A stretch of DNA of 5,194 nt, taken from Burkholderiales bacterium UBA6064. Lineage in GTDB: Bacteria > Pseudomonadota > Gammaproteobacteria > Burkholderiales > Burkholderiaceae_B. The stretch is from contig DIYC01000086.1 in assembly GCA_002428895.1 (NCBI GenBank), forward strand, positions 7,075-12,268. The letters are read 5' to 3'. A program made the translations under genes and the position numbers. Shown in pieces: positions 1 through 5,194 of the stretch (its first letter is position 1; each line of letters starts with the position of its first letter). The notes beneath the pieces are model-generated. The model was not told where the DNA came from. It did not search any database and worked only from the letters and a program-made list of their open reading frames with translations.

Positions 1-661
1 CTCGATAATAAAATAAAAGATTATCGGCAGACTCTGCGCAAGCTTCTCTAACTGAGTCAAAAGCAATCGGCACGCTCGTAGAACTTGGACTACCCGAAAT
101 TGGATTAGGTGGCCCAGCCCAAGTGGATAAAGATTCTGTCATCAGCGGCGGAATAAAATTGGCGCCCCAAAGTTTATCGTTAATGATGCCACACAGCATT
201 TCATCAATATCAGGAACAATAATCGCTAAGGTGCGAACCGCCCCCCCTGAAAAATTAACATTATTATTTAAACGCCAACTGCCTGCGGCATATTCTGAAG
301 CAGCCGTTGAGGGAGAATAATTATTATAATTGGCATACGGAGAAGAATCCCGATAATACTGTTGTTGAATCGACCGGATTTCAGACAATTTAAAATCTGT
401 TGAAAACAGGCCATGCGGTGCAGTCGTTGAAAAATTGATATTGACTAAATCTTCAGGTGGATAAATTTTTTGATGGTTTGGAATTGCAACGCTAATGGTT
501 AATGATTGATCAAGCACTAAATCAGCGACCACTTTTAAATACTCGCGCTTGTTTGTGTCTACACTATTTCGGTCGCCGATTGAAATTACCGCAAATAAAA
601 TGCCAACCAGACCAATCGCAAACAAGAGAACCGATACAAAAAAGCCCTTTTGTTGTTTCAT
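1..661 (-). CDS. Type IVb-like prepilin or minor pilin (3' end outside window)
   Basis: I read this frame by hand: 220 codons from ATG (659-661) to the window edge with no stop, so the C-terminus is missing. The protein starts MKQQKGFFVSVLLFAIG, a short basic leader ending in Gly6 and followed by a hydrophobic helix (about residues 7-28), which is the layout of a class III prepilin signal. The residue five after the presumed cleavage site is Val11, not the usual Glu. The rest is a polar, Asn/Tyr/Ser-rich globular domain. C157 lies in a VPDIDEMLCGII stretch and C208 in SVREACAESADNLLFYY. This spacing resembles the disulfide-closed C-terminal D-region of type IVb pilins, so the true end is probably close beyond the window. 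It lies 14 bases after the preceding prepilin-like gene, with a weak GAG Shine-Dalgarno 8 bases before ATG. Seen: leader, helix, cysteines. Inferred: pilus subunit, probably minor or tip because Glu5 is absent. It could also be a plain membrane-anchored protein. Confidence 0.8.
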   Translation of the reverse strand, partial: MKQQKGFFVSVLLFAIGLVGILFAVISIGDRNSVDTNKREYLKVVADLVLDQSLTISVAIPNHQKIYPPEDLVNINFSTTAPHGLFSTDFKLSEIRSIQQQYYRDSSPYANYNNYSPSTAASEYAAGSWRLNNNVNFSGGAVRTLAIIVPDIDEMLCGIINDKLWGANFIPPLMTESLSTWAGPPNPISGSPSSTSVPIAFDSVREACAESADNLLFYYR

Positions 662-675
662 GAAATCATCTCGAT

Positions 676-1248
676 CTACTGCAAATTTAAAAAAAGCACG
701 GTTGCCCCTACCCCGATATTGGGCATTCCAGTTGTCAGCACCATGCCTTCATAATTACTCGAAAAAAAGCTACTCACTCGCTGCATGACTGCTGTTTCGG
801 TATTTGGCAATTGAGGGGCAATCACTAAAGTTGGAGGAATACTATTTGCTGAATCGTACAGATACAACCACTGCCTAAAACCCGCTGGAGGTAAAAGCAA
901 AGGCCCCTGAGTCAAAATGGAATTGCCATCTTCGCAAATCAAATTTCTAACTTCAATTACCCTTTGGTTATTGTAGCTTCCGTTCGTTGCCGGTTGAAAG
1001 GCAAGAAAATCTGCCGCGGTAGGGGGGTCTTCGCCCCCAAAACAACGATAAATTTTTGATCTCAAAATACCAAATGATGTCGTGATTCGATCGGTACTTG
1101 CACTCACCAACTCTGCGTGAGTTTTTGCGCGCGACATACTCGCATAAGCACCTGCTAAAGCCGCTAAAATCGCAATTGAAAACAAGATATAGGATAAAAC
1201 AAACCCAACTTGATTTGCCGAAGAAACAATCGATTTCGCCTGAATCAT
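676..1248 (-). CDS. Prepilin-like protein (pseudopilin/minor pilin), no Glu5
   Basis: This 190 aa protein has a 15-residue leader ending in QVG, then FVLSYILFSIAILAALAGA (about 16-38), a hydrophobic helix positioned as in prepilins cut after Gly15. The position of the conserved Glu5 is Tyr20. The helix runs into an amphipathic segment (residues 39-68) with Arg63 and Lys65 and then C69, like the alpha1 helix of pilins. A second cysteine, C105, sits in VRNLICEDGN, so a C69-C105 disulfide is plausible in the periplasm. A hydrophobic/aromatic stretch GFRQWLYLYDSAN follows at 123-135. The start at 1246-1248 is ATG with only a weak upstream GAG, 9 bases away. It begins 16 bases after the parvulin-like gene and ends 14 bases before the next prepilin-like gene. 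Its helix shares the GFxxSxxLFxI pattern with that neighbour. I infer a structural subunit of a pilus or pseudopilus and do not recognise a named family. Confidence 0.75.
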   Translation of the reverse strand: MIQAKSIVSSANQVGFVLSYILFSIAILAALAGAYASMSRAKTHAELVSASTDRITTSFGILRSKIYRCFGGEDPPTAADFLAFQPATNGSYNNQRVIEVRNLICEDGNSILTQGPLLLPPAGFRQWLYLYDSANSIPPTLVIAPQLPNTETAVMQRVSSFFSSNYEGMVLTTGMPNIGVGATVLFLNLQ

Positions 1249-1264
1249 GAATGATTACTCTTAT

Positions 1265-2080
1265 TTATTTCAACTCAATTATTGCAGCACGTCGGGCTTG
1301 CAAAAGACTCTCATTAAACTGTTGCGTCGTTAAAATACCCACAATTTGTTCTCGTAACTGATCAAGCGTTGGTACGTCTAATTGCCGCGTCTGATCTAAC
1401 TGAATCACAATAAACCCATTACGAATACTCAGCACCTCGCTAAATTCTCCTGGTTTTAGCATACTGACTACACGGCCCAAACCATAAGGAATCTCTGCTA
1501 AAGTGGCATACCCGTCTTTAGAATTTTCGACCAACAGCTCTAATTCTGATAAAGCCGCTTCATCACCCTTCTTCATTTTGTCAAGGGTTTGAATCACATC
1601 CTCACGATCATTCGACAAGTAGTATTTAACCCGCCATTCTTTGTAATTTTCTGGTAAAACATTTTGATCGTAGTAAACTTGAATTTGCTCGTCGGTGATG
1701 GTTTCACGTATAGCTTGCATTCGACGTGTGGTGTACAGCGAAGACAACACCTCACGATAAGCAGCACGTTTAGCCTCATGTGCCAAGTCAGGGTATTCTT
1801 TTTCACCTAATTGTGCACTAAGTACTTTATTTACATAGCGATCTAAAACAATCGCACGATCAAAGCCAGAAGATACGCCAGATTGTAGCTCTGTATCACT
1901 GATAACTTCACCATTCACGAGAGCCGCAATTTGAACATTTCCAGTTTGTTGCGTCATCACCGAATTAATGCCCGACCAAACAAACCATGAGCTGTTTGCA
2001 GTCACTAAACCTAGCCCCCAACCTACTGCCACAAAAACAATACCCAGAACCAAAATGGCAATTTTTTGTTGCATCCGCAT
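1265..2080 (-). CDS. Membrane-anchored SurA/PpiD-like periplasmic chaperone, degenerate parvulin
   Basis: This 271 aa protein begins with an N-terminal hydrophobic segment (about 7-27) without a clear cleavage site, so it is likely an inner-membrane anchor facing the periplasm as in PpiD. VNGEVISDTELQ (55-66) and the helical stretch to about residue 140, rich in Arg/Glu/Ala, resemble the SurA/PpiD N-terminal chaperone domain. Residues 150-232 follow a parvulin layout: RVKYYL (150-155), a KKGDEAALSEL helix, LAEIPYGLG (194-202), LKPGEFSEVL (208-217), NGFIVIQL (221-228). The usual catalytic-site histidine of xHIL is Tyr153, and that of GYHIIKL is Ile224, so prolyl isomerase activity is doubtful and a holdase role more likely. 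The first ATG overlaps the upstream stop by one base (TAATG), with AGGGAG (2088-2093) 7 bases before it; Met3 is a possible alternative start. The operon position suggests a chaperone for the pilins encoded just downstream. That client assignment is inference. Confidence 0.8.
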   Translation of the reverse strand: MRMQQKIAILVLGIVFVAVGWGLGLVTANSSWFVWSGINSVMTQQTGNVQIAALVNGEVISDTELQSGVSSGFDRAIVLDRYVNKVLSAQLGEKEYPDLAHEAKRAAYREVLSSLYTTRRMQAIRETITDEQIQVYYDQNVLPENYKEWRVKYYLSNDREDVIQTLDKMKKGDEAALSELELLVENSKDGYATLAEIPYGLGRVVSMLKPGEFSEVLSIRNGFIVIQLDQTRQLDVPTLDQLREQIVGILTTQQFNESLLQARRAAIIELK

Positions 2081-2553
2081 TATTGATCTCCCTGCAAACT
2101 AACCTGAATTTCCTCAACCATCCCTTTAACAATCGCCTTGGCTCCACCGCCAGCACACTTACCCAAACAAATTTCTTCAGCTTCCCAGACAATCCCCTTT
2201 TGAACACCTTGTATATTGGTAATCACATAAAGAAACTCAGGGAAAGCCTGTGGCTCGAGCGTCGTAATCTCTAAGCCAGCGGCTGTCGCCTTAACCTGTA
2301 TTTTTGATGTTAATCGAGAAAGTGTAGAAGCATAAAGCTCATAAGCGGATGAATTTACCGGCTTTCTTTGCAATTCAAATTTTGGCAGTTGATCTACTTG
2401 GCGGTTGTCCTCAATCGCAGCCAGTAAATCATGAATGGCATACGCTGCCTGACCAATCATGATCGCAGCACACAAAAGAACCAAAATGGGTGCAATTCCA
2501 CCCAACCGAGCAATTTCTAAATAAACCTTGCTTTGTGATAATGCTTTACTCAT
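2080..2553 (-). CDS. GspM/PilO-like bitopic platform protein
   Basis: This 157 aa protein has a short cytoplasmic start (residues 1-16), one transmembrane helix (about 17-40, GGIAPILVLLCAAIMIGQAAYAI) and a periplasmic remainder. The periplasmic part holds a helical stretch (70-92), then GLEITTLEPQAFPEFLYVI and a C-terminal beta-rich segment ending VKGMVEEIQVSLQ. This could form the small ferredoxin-like domain of GspM or PilO. Sequence identity to any named family is not evident; the call rests on size, topology and position right after a GspL-like gene, the usual L-M order. A CxxxC pair (C129, C133) in the periplasmic domain is unusual for this role. The ATG at 2551-2553 is supported by GAGG 5 bases upstream. 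The stop overlaps the next start by one base, implying translational coupling to the chaperone. A PilP-like protein is the main alternative. Confidence 0.6.
   Translation of the reverse strand: MSKALSQSKVYLEIARLGGIAPILVLLCAAIMIGQAAYAIHDLLAAIEDNRQVDQLPKFELQRKPVNSSAYELYASTLSRLTSKIQVKATAAGLEITTLEPQAFPEFLYVITNIQGVQKGIVWEAEEICLGKCAGGGAKAIVKGMVEEIQVSLQGDQ
2088..2093 (-). promoter_or_regulatory. Shine-Dalgarno AGGGAG for the parvulin-like gene
   Basis: AGGGAG on the minus strand lies 7 bases before the first ATG (2078-2080). It sits inside the end of the M-like gene, whose TAA overlaps that ATG. It favours the first ATG over the second in-frame ATG (2072-2074), which would be 13 bases away. Confidence 0.7.
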
Positions 2554-2557
2554 CGAA

Positions 2558-2563
2558 TCCTCT
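2558..2563 (-). promoter_or_regulatory. Shine-Dalgarno AGAGGA for the GspM/PilO-like gene
   Basis: AGAGGA on the minus strand has its GAGG core 5 bases before the ATG at 2551-2553. It fixes the start of the small platform gene within a 31-base intergenic gap. Confidence 0.7.
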
Positions 2564-2584
2564 TTATGCTTAAACTGTATTCAT

Positions 2585-3442
2585 TTATTGACTCGGATTT
2601 TTACGAACAATTAAAAGACCATCAAAGTCACGTAAATCAGTAACCACATCTCGCCCCAAAGAGTCTAAATAATCTTGACTGACCCAACTGGGCAAAACAA
2701 CCTCGAAAATCTCATTGTTCTCACCGGTAACCTTATAACTTTCAATCCAGCCACCCGAACGAACCGTCGTGGCAGAAATTTGTTGTATTCTTGCAATTTG
2801 CCTTGCCAAGGGTGGTTGAACGCTTAAACGCAAAAGCGTGTCATTTAATTCGCGCTGTACCAATTCTTGATTAGAACGATCGGCCAAATCGGATTTAAAA
2901 TAAAAATTTGCGCCTTGGGCACCCAAAAAAATAAGGGTAGCAAGCGACAAAACACCAAAGGCAGTATTGACAACTAAACGTGAAGTTTTTTCTGACATAC
3001 CCAATACCTGCTGAGGTAAACTCACCATTGGAGGGCCCGTATCAGGTTCTAACTTAATAATGGGTAAATCTGTTTCTTGTAACTCTTCTTGAATAATATA
3101 ACTCGAATTACAAACAAATCGAACATTGCCATTTTCTAACCACATGGCTGCAGAAATGTCGTCATCCGTTAACAAATACACGGCATCCCCTTGATACTTC
3201 ACTGCACCAGGCAAACATTCTGCAAACGGAAGACTCAGTTTAGGAGTAGAGACTAATCGACGACTTTCAATGGCAAAAAAGTATAAAAAACCCGATTTTT
3301 TTTGCAAATAAACATGCAGATTTTTTTCGCCTGTTAAACCATATAAATGCTGAAATAATATTTGATTAGGATCAAAATTACCAATCGGCAAACGACCCAC
3401 CAAAAGATATTGATACAGACTAATTAACTTGGTTGACAACAT
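2585..3442 (-). CDS. Short GspL/PilN/BfpC-like bitopic platform protein
   Basis: This 285 aa protein has a cytoplasmic domain of about 150 residues, a single transmembrane helix (about 155-178, LVVNTAFGVLSLATLIFLGA) and a charged helical, probably coiled-coil stretch (184-222, Asp/Arg/Gln/Leu-rich). A small C-terminal periplasmic domain follows (about 229-283) with beta-alpha-beta character: GGWIESYKVTG, FEVVLPSWVSQDYLDSL, DFDGLLIVRK. This is the GspL/PilN plan, in which the cytoplasmic part contacts the ATPase and the periplasmic ferredoxin-like domain pairs with the M/O protein. The cytoplasmic part is clearly shorter than in classical GspL and nearer the size I recall for the type IVb protein BfpC. 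Start ATG (3440-3442) has AGGGAG at 3452-3457, 9 bases upstream. It lies 24 bases after the platform gene and 31 before the M-like gene. Topology and context carry the call, as no diagnostic motif is present. Confidence 0.65.
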   Translation of the reverse strand: MLSTKLISLYQYLLVGRLPIGNFDPNQILFQHLYGLTGEKNLHVYLQKKSGFLYFFAIESRRLVSTPKLSLPFAECLPGAVKYQGDAVYLLTDDDISAAMWLENGNVRFVCNSSYIIQEELQETDLPIIKLEPDTGPPMVSLPQQVLGMSEKTSRLVVNTAFGVLSLATLIFLGAQGANFYFKSDLADRSNQELVQRELNDTLLRLSVQPPLARQIARIQQISATTVRSGGWIESYKVTGENNEIFEVVLPSWVSQDYLDSLGRDVVTDLRDFDGLLIVRKNPSQ

Positions 3443-3451
3443 CGAAATGTT

Positions 3452-3457
3452 CTCCCT
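3452..3457 (-). promoter_or_regulatory. Shine-Dalgarno AGGGAG for the GspL-like gene
   Basis: AGGGAG on the minus strand lies 9 bases before the ATG at 3440-3442, in the 24-base gap after the platform gene. It supports the chosen start. Confidence 0.7.
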
Positions 3458-3466
3458 AACTTGAAT

Positions 3467-4711
3467 TTATGTACCTGAAAGTACCGCTTCGTTCTGCAGA
3501 AAAACAACAAATAAACACACAATTACCGCCGCCCCTGAATAAAACATCGAAGCCATAAAAGCAATAATCGAAAACTTCTTAGCCGATGAAGTACCCCGCT
3601 CTTCTCTGGAGTCAGCAATCGAGGTCAACGACTCGGCTAATTGTTGTTGATCTCGGTGAGTTCTGAGTAACAACCGCTCACTACCATCGAGAAAATCATG
3701 GTTAAAAGCTTGCGTTGGCGCAAAGCCTTGTTCAGTTCTCGCTTCAATATCATTCCAAAACTCAGTGACCGAGGGACTTAGTGAACCTCGCTTACAAATT
3801 TTTAATGCTTCTAAAAACAGCACGCCACCTTCAAGTAACGACCCTAAAACCCGAGAAGTAGAAGCAACACCACCGCATTTAATAATGTCTCGCAATACAG
3901 GTATTTTCTCTAAAACGTTATAACCAAAATCTCGGGTTTTAGGATCTTTAGAAATCACCAGCGATAAAATGTAAATCACAAGAAAAGTAAATATACAGGC
4001 GGATACCAACAAAAGATTGTTAATCCATTCAGCCCAAGTTAAAGCATTCTCAAAAGCAATTTTTTTTGCTTCATCCTCAGTGCGAATAGGATTCCTTTTT
4101 AAATCTTCAATCAAGCCAAATCGAATACCCGCCACCACAGACACAGCCATCAACAAATCAACCATGGTCCAAGCAAAAGCACCAAACATTAATTTAATTA
4201 ACGACGAGCTTTGTTGATAAAAATTAACCGCTGTCTTTAACGATTGCCCCAAGCGACCATTGGCTTCACCCGCTCTTAAGACCGCAATCGTTGATTCATC
4301 AAACCAACGCAGAAGTTCCAGCGCTTCTACAAAACCATAACCACGTCGTAAAGCTTCAAGCACATTATTTAATGCCATACGCTGTGGCCCTAGGTCATTC
4401 AAAATCACTTCTTCTAAGCTTTTCTCAGCCGAAAGGCCAGCCCGCACATTAAAACTAATCGCCTGCAAAAACTTATGTTTGTAATTTCGAGACACCTTAC
4501 TAAAGTAACCCGTATCCTCGGCAGCACGCTGTTTTACCACGTCAATCACTGTGCCACCCAGGTCTTGTACTACCCGCGAGGCCTCTTGTTGGTTATCAGC
4601 TACTACCACCATTTCATGCTTAAAGTACCCAGCGGGTGAATCAATTGCCCGAGCTGTTCCATCTAACATTCCAAAGTAGATATATCGCACGCGAAAATTT
4701 TGTAAAGGCAT
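3467..4711 (-). CDS. GspF/PilC/PilR-type inner-membrane platform protein
   Basis: This 414 aa protein is close to the usual length of about 400 for the family. An N-terminal domain (about 5-60: FRVRYIYFGMLDGT, VVVADNQQEASRVVQDLGG) resembles the cytoplasmic GspF N-domain. The first T2SSF repeat spans about 80-195: FLQAISFNVRAGLSAEKSLE, LRRGYGFVEAL, then AVLRAGEANGRLGQSL, which is the family hallmark A/G-E-x-x-G-x-L. Transmembrane helices lie at about 172-198 and 231-253. The second repeat (about 270-405) has LEKIPVLRDIIKCGG, SRVLGSLLEGGVLFLEAL, a shortened ADSREERG equivalent, and a last membrane helix at 383-407. The protein forms the membrane hub that the ATPase turns or loads during pilin polymerisation. 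The ATG at 4709-4711 follows the ATPase stop by 12 bases with a poor GAG Shine-Dalgarno, suggesting coupling to upstream translation. Family membership is secure; T2SS versus T4P cannot be settled from this gene. Confidence 0.92.
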   Translation of the reverse strand: MPLQNFRVRYIYFGMLDGTARAIDSPAGYFKHEMVVVADNQQEASRVVQDLGGTVIDVVKQRAAEDTGYFSKVSRNYKHKFLQAISFNVRAGLSAEKSLEEVILNDLGPQRMALNNVLEALRRGYGFVEALELLRWFDESTIAVLRAGEANGRLGQSLKTAVNFYQQSSSLIKLMFGAFAWTMVDLLMAVSVVAGIRFGLIEDLKRNPIRTEDEAKKIAFENALTWAEWINNLLLVSACIFTFLVIYILSLVISKDPKTRDFGYNVLEKIPVLRDIIKCGGVASTSRVLGSLLEGGVLFLEALKICKRGSLSPSVTEFWNDIEARTEQGFAPTQAFNHDFLDGSERLLLRTHRDQQQLAESLTSIADSREERGTSSAKKFSIIAFMASMFYSGAAVIVCLFVVFLQNEAVLSGT

Positions 4712-4723
4712 ATGAATCTCAAC

Positions 4724-5194
4724 CTATGACTTAATTTGTTTTAACACAGATGGCCAATCCATTAAGCCAATTTTTAAAAGATTACAAAACGTTTCCTGCC
4801 GAGAAATATAATCAATTCCATTGGATTTATTCAGATCGGAAGTCAGGTTTAAACGATGCTCTCGGTAAGCTTGAGAAAATAAATCTCGATCTTCGCCATC
4901 AGACGGAATAACCATCGTTTCATGTGCCACCAGCCTACCTTTGTACCCTAACCCATTACAAGCAGAGCAGCCTACCGCCTCACGCAAATTGTCTGTCACC
5001 TCAAGATCAATCACCCCTTTTGTGCGCTCATAGGCCTCAGAAATAACCTGTATCTTTTTTTCCTCAGGCATTGCGGCCGCACAATCACATAACTTCGGCA
5101 CCAATTTTTGATGCAACACCACACGTAAATAATTCGCTAAAAGAAAATGTGCATCCTCACGGTGATCACCATGAATAATCGACAAAAACCGCTC
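4724..5194 (-). CDS. GspE/PilB/PilQ-type secretion ATPase, C-terminal fragment (5' end outside window)
   Basis: The frame is open to the right window edge, giving 156 visible residues (starting ERFLSIIHGDH) of a protein that normally exceeds 450. The Walker A and B motifs would lie outside. FLSIIHGDH occupies the His-box position (normally L-S-T-L-H-T-N). LHQKLVPKLCDC matches the AQRLVRRLCxxC segment, and GCSACNGLGYKGRLVAHETM is the zinc-module and GYxGR signature typical of these ATPases. The four cysteines form CxC plus CxxC rather than CxxC plus CxxC. The tail (NGIDYISRQETFCNLLKIGLMDWPSVLKQIKS) matches the family's C-terminal helices. The spacing from the box His to the first zinc cysteine is about 29 residues, roughly 10 fewer than in classical GspE as I recall it. 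It hydrolyses ATP at the cytoplasmic face to power pilus or pseudopilus assembly. It is the first visible gene of the operon, 12 bases before the platform gene. The TTG near 5184 is internal, not a start. Confidence 0.9.
   Translation of the reverse strand, partial: ERFLSIIHGDHREDAHFLLANYLRVVLHQKLVPKLCDCAAAMPEEKKIQVISEAYERTKGVIDLEVTDNLREAVGCSACNGLGYKGRLVAHETMVIPSDGEDRDLFSQAYREHRLNLTSDLNKSNGIDYISRQETFCNLLKIGLMDWPSVLKQIKS

Larger units (their letters stand above)
1..5194 (-). other. Pilus/pseudopilus assembly operon (both ends outside window)
   Basis: Seven genes lie head to tail on the minus strand with gaps of 12, 24, 31, -1, 16 and 14 bases. I see no inverted repeat followed by a T-run on the coding strand and no convincing -35/-10 pair in the gaps, which are too short for either. 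The order ATPase, F, L-like, M-like matches the core platform order of T2SS and T4P loci, followed by a chaperone and two prepilins. Shine-Dalgarno sequences are strong for the L-like, M-like and chaperone genes and weak for the platform and prepilin genes, so relative yields may be set at translation. Promoter and terminator must lie outside the window. Confidence 0.8.

Noticed and set aside
123..788. Plus-strand open frames at 123-320 and 549-788
   Set aside because: They lie antisense to the two prepilin-like genes, whose frames have leaders, membrane helices and tight operon spacing; the plus-strand products are low-complexity Ser/Lys/Arg with no domain features.
1987..2274. Plus-strand frame at 1987-2274 and minus-strand frames at 1594-1806 and 1965-2207
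   Set aside because: They overlap the chaperone and M-like genes in other frames, lack ribosome-binding sites and encode no recognisable domain.
2570..2584. Four-codon mini-ORF (ATG AAT ACA GTT TAA) immediately after the stop of the GspL-like gene
   Set aside because: Too short to support, and no Shine-Dalgarno of its own; a leader-peptide role cannot be shown.
3296..3327. A8 and A7 runs on the coding strand in the GspL-like gene (another A8 at 4060-4067 in the platform gene), possible transcriptional slippage
   Set aside because: Both reading frames remain intact across the runs and give plausible protein; no alternative product of note was found. AAA Lys codons in AT-rich DNA explain them.
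4017..4217. Plus-strand frame of 66 codons inside the platform gene
   Set aside because: Antisense shadow of a conserved membrane-helix region of the GspF-type protein.
5054..5060. In-frame slippery heptamer A AAA AAG in the ATPase gene, as used by dnaX for -1 frameshifting
   Set aside because: The -1 frame ends after five codons (TGA), no stimulatory hairpin is evident, and the zero frame continues into conserved ATPase residues; Lys-Lys after Glu gives this string by chance in AT-rich genes.

Overview
The window is one minus-strand transcription unit of a Gram-negative bacterium. It encodes part of a type IV pilus or type II secretion (T4P/T2SS) assembly machine. The DNA is moderately AT-rich. 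The proteins are divergent versions of secretion ATPase, GspF-type platform protein and prepilins, next to a periplasmic parvulin-like protein. An AT-rich proteobacterium, perhaps a gammaproteobacterium, is plausible, but the species cannot be read from the sequence. Whether the locus is chromosomal or on a plasmid or integrative element also cannot be decided.

In transcription order (right to left): the C-terminal end of a GspE/PilB/PilQ-type ATPase (4724-5194, cut by the window edge); a complete GspF/PilC/PilR-type inner-membrane platform protein (3467-4711); a short GspL/PilN/BfpC-like bitopic protein (2585-3442); a small GspM/PilO-like bitopic protein (2080-2553); a membrane-anchored SurA/PpiD-like protein whose parvulin domain seems to have lost its active-site histidines (1265-2080); a prepilin-like protein of 190 aa (676-1248); and a second prepilin-like protein whose 220 visible codons run off the left edge (1-661). 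The seventh gene has no stop codon inside the window and is easily missed.

Intergenic gaps are 12, 24, 31, -1 (TAATG overlap), 16 and 14 bases. No promoter or intrinsic terminator was found between genes, so all seven are probably co-transcribed. The inferred logic: the ATPase drives the platform (F plus the L- and M-like proteins), which builds a pseudopilus or type IVb-like pilus. The membrane-tethered chaperone may keep disulfide-bonded pilin subunits assembly-competent before insertion. Secretin, prepilin peptidase and a conventional major pilin (with Glu5) are not in the window and would be expected outside it.

The most interesting points are the seemingly inactive parvulin chaperone placed between the platform and pilin genes, and the two prepilin-like proteins that share a GFxxSxxLFxI transmembrane signature yet both lack the conserved Glu5. 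The ATPase also has an apparently shortened segment after its His-box. There are no tRNA, rRNA, CRISPR, IS or long-repeat features, and no intergenic stretch longer than 31 bases.
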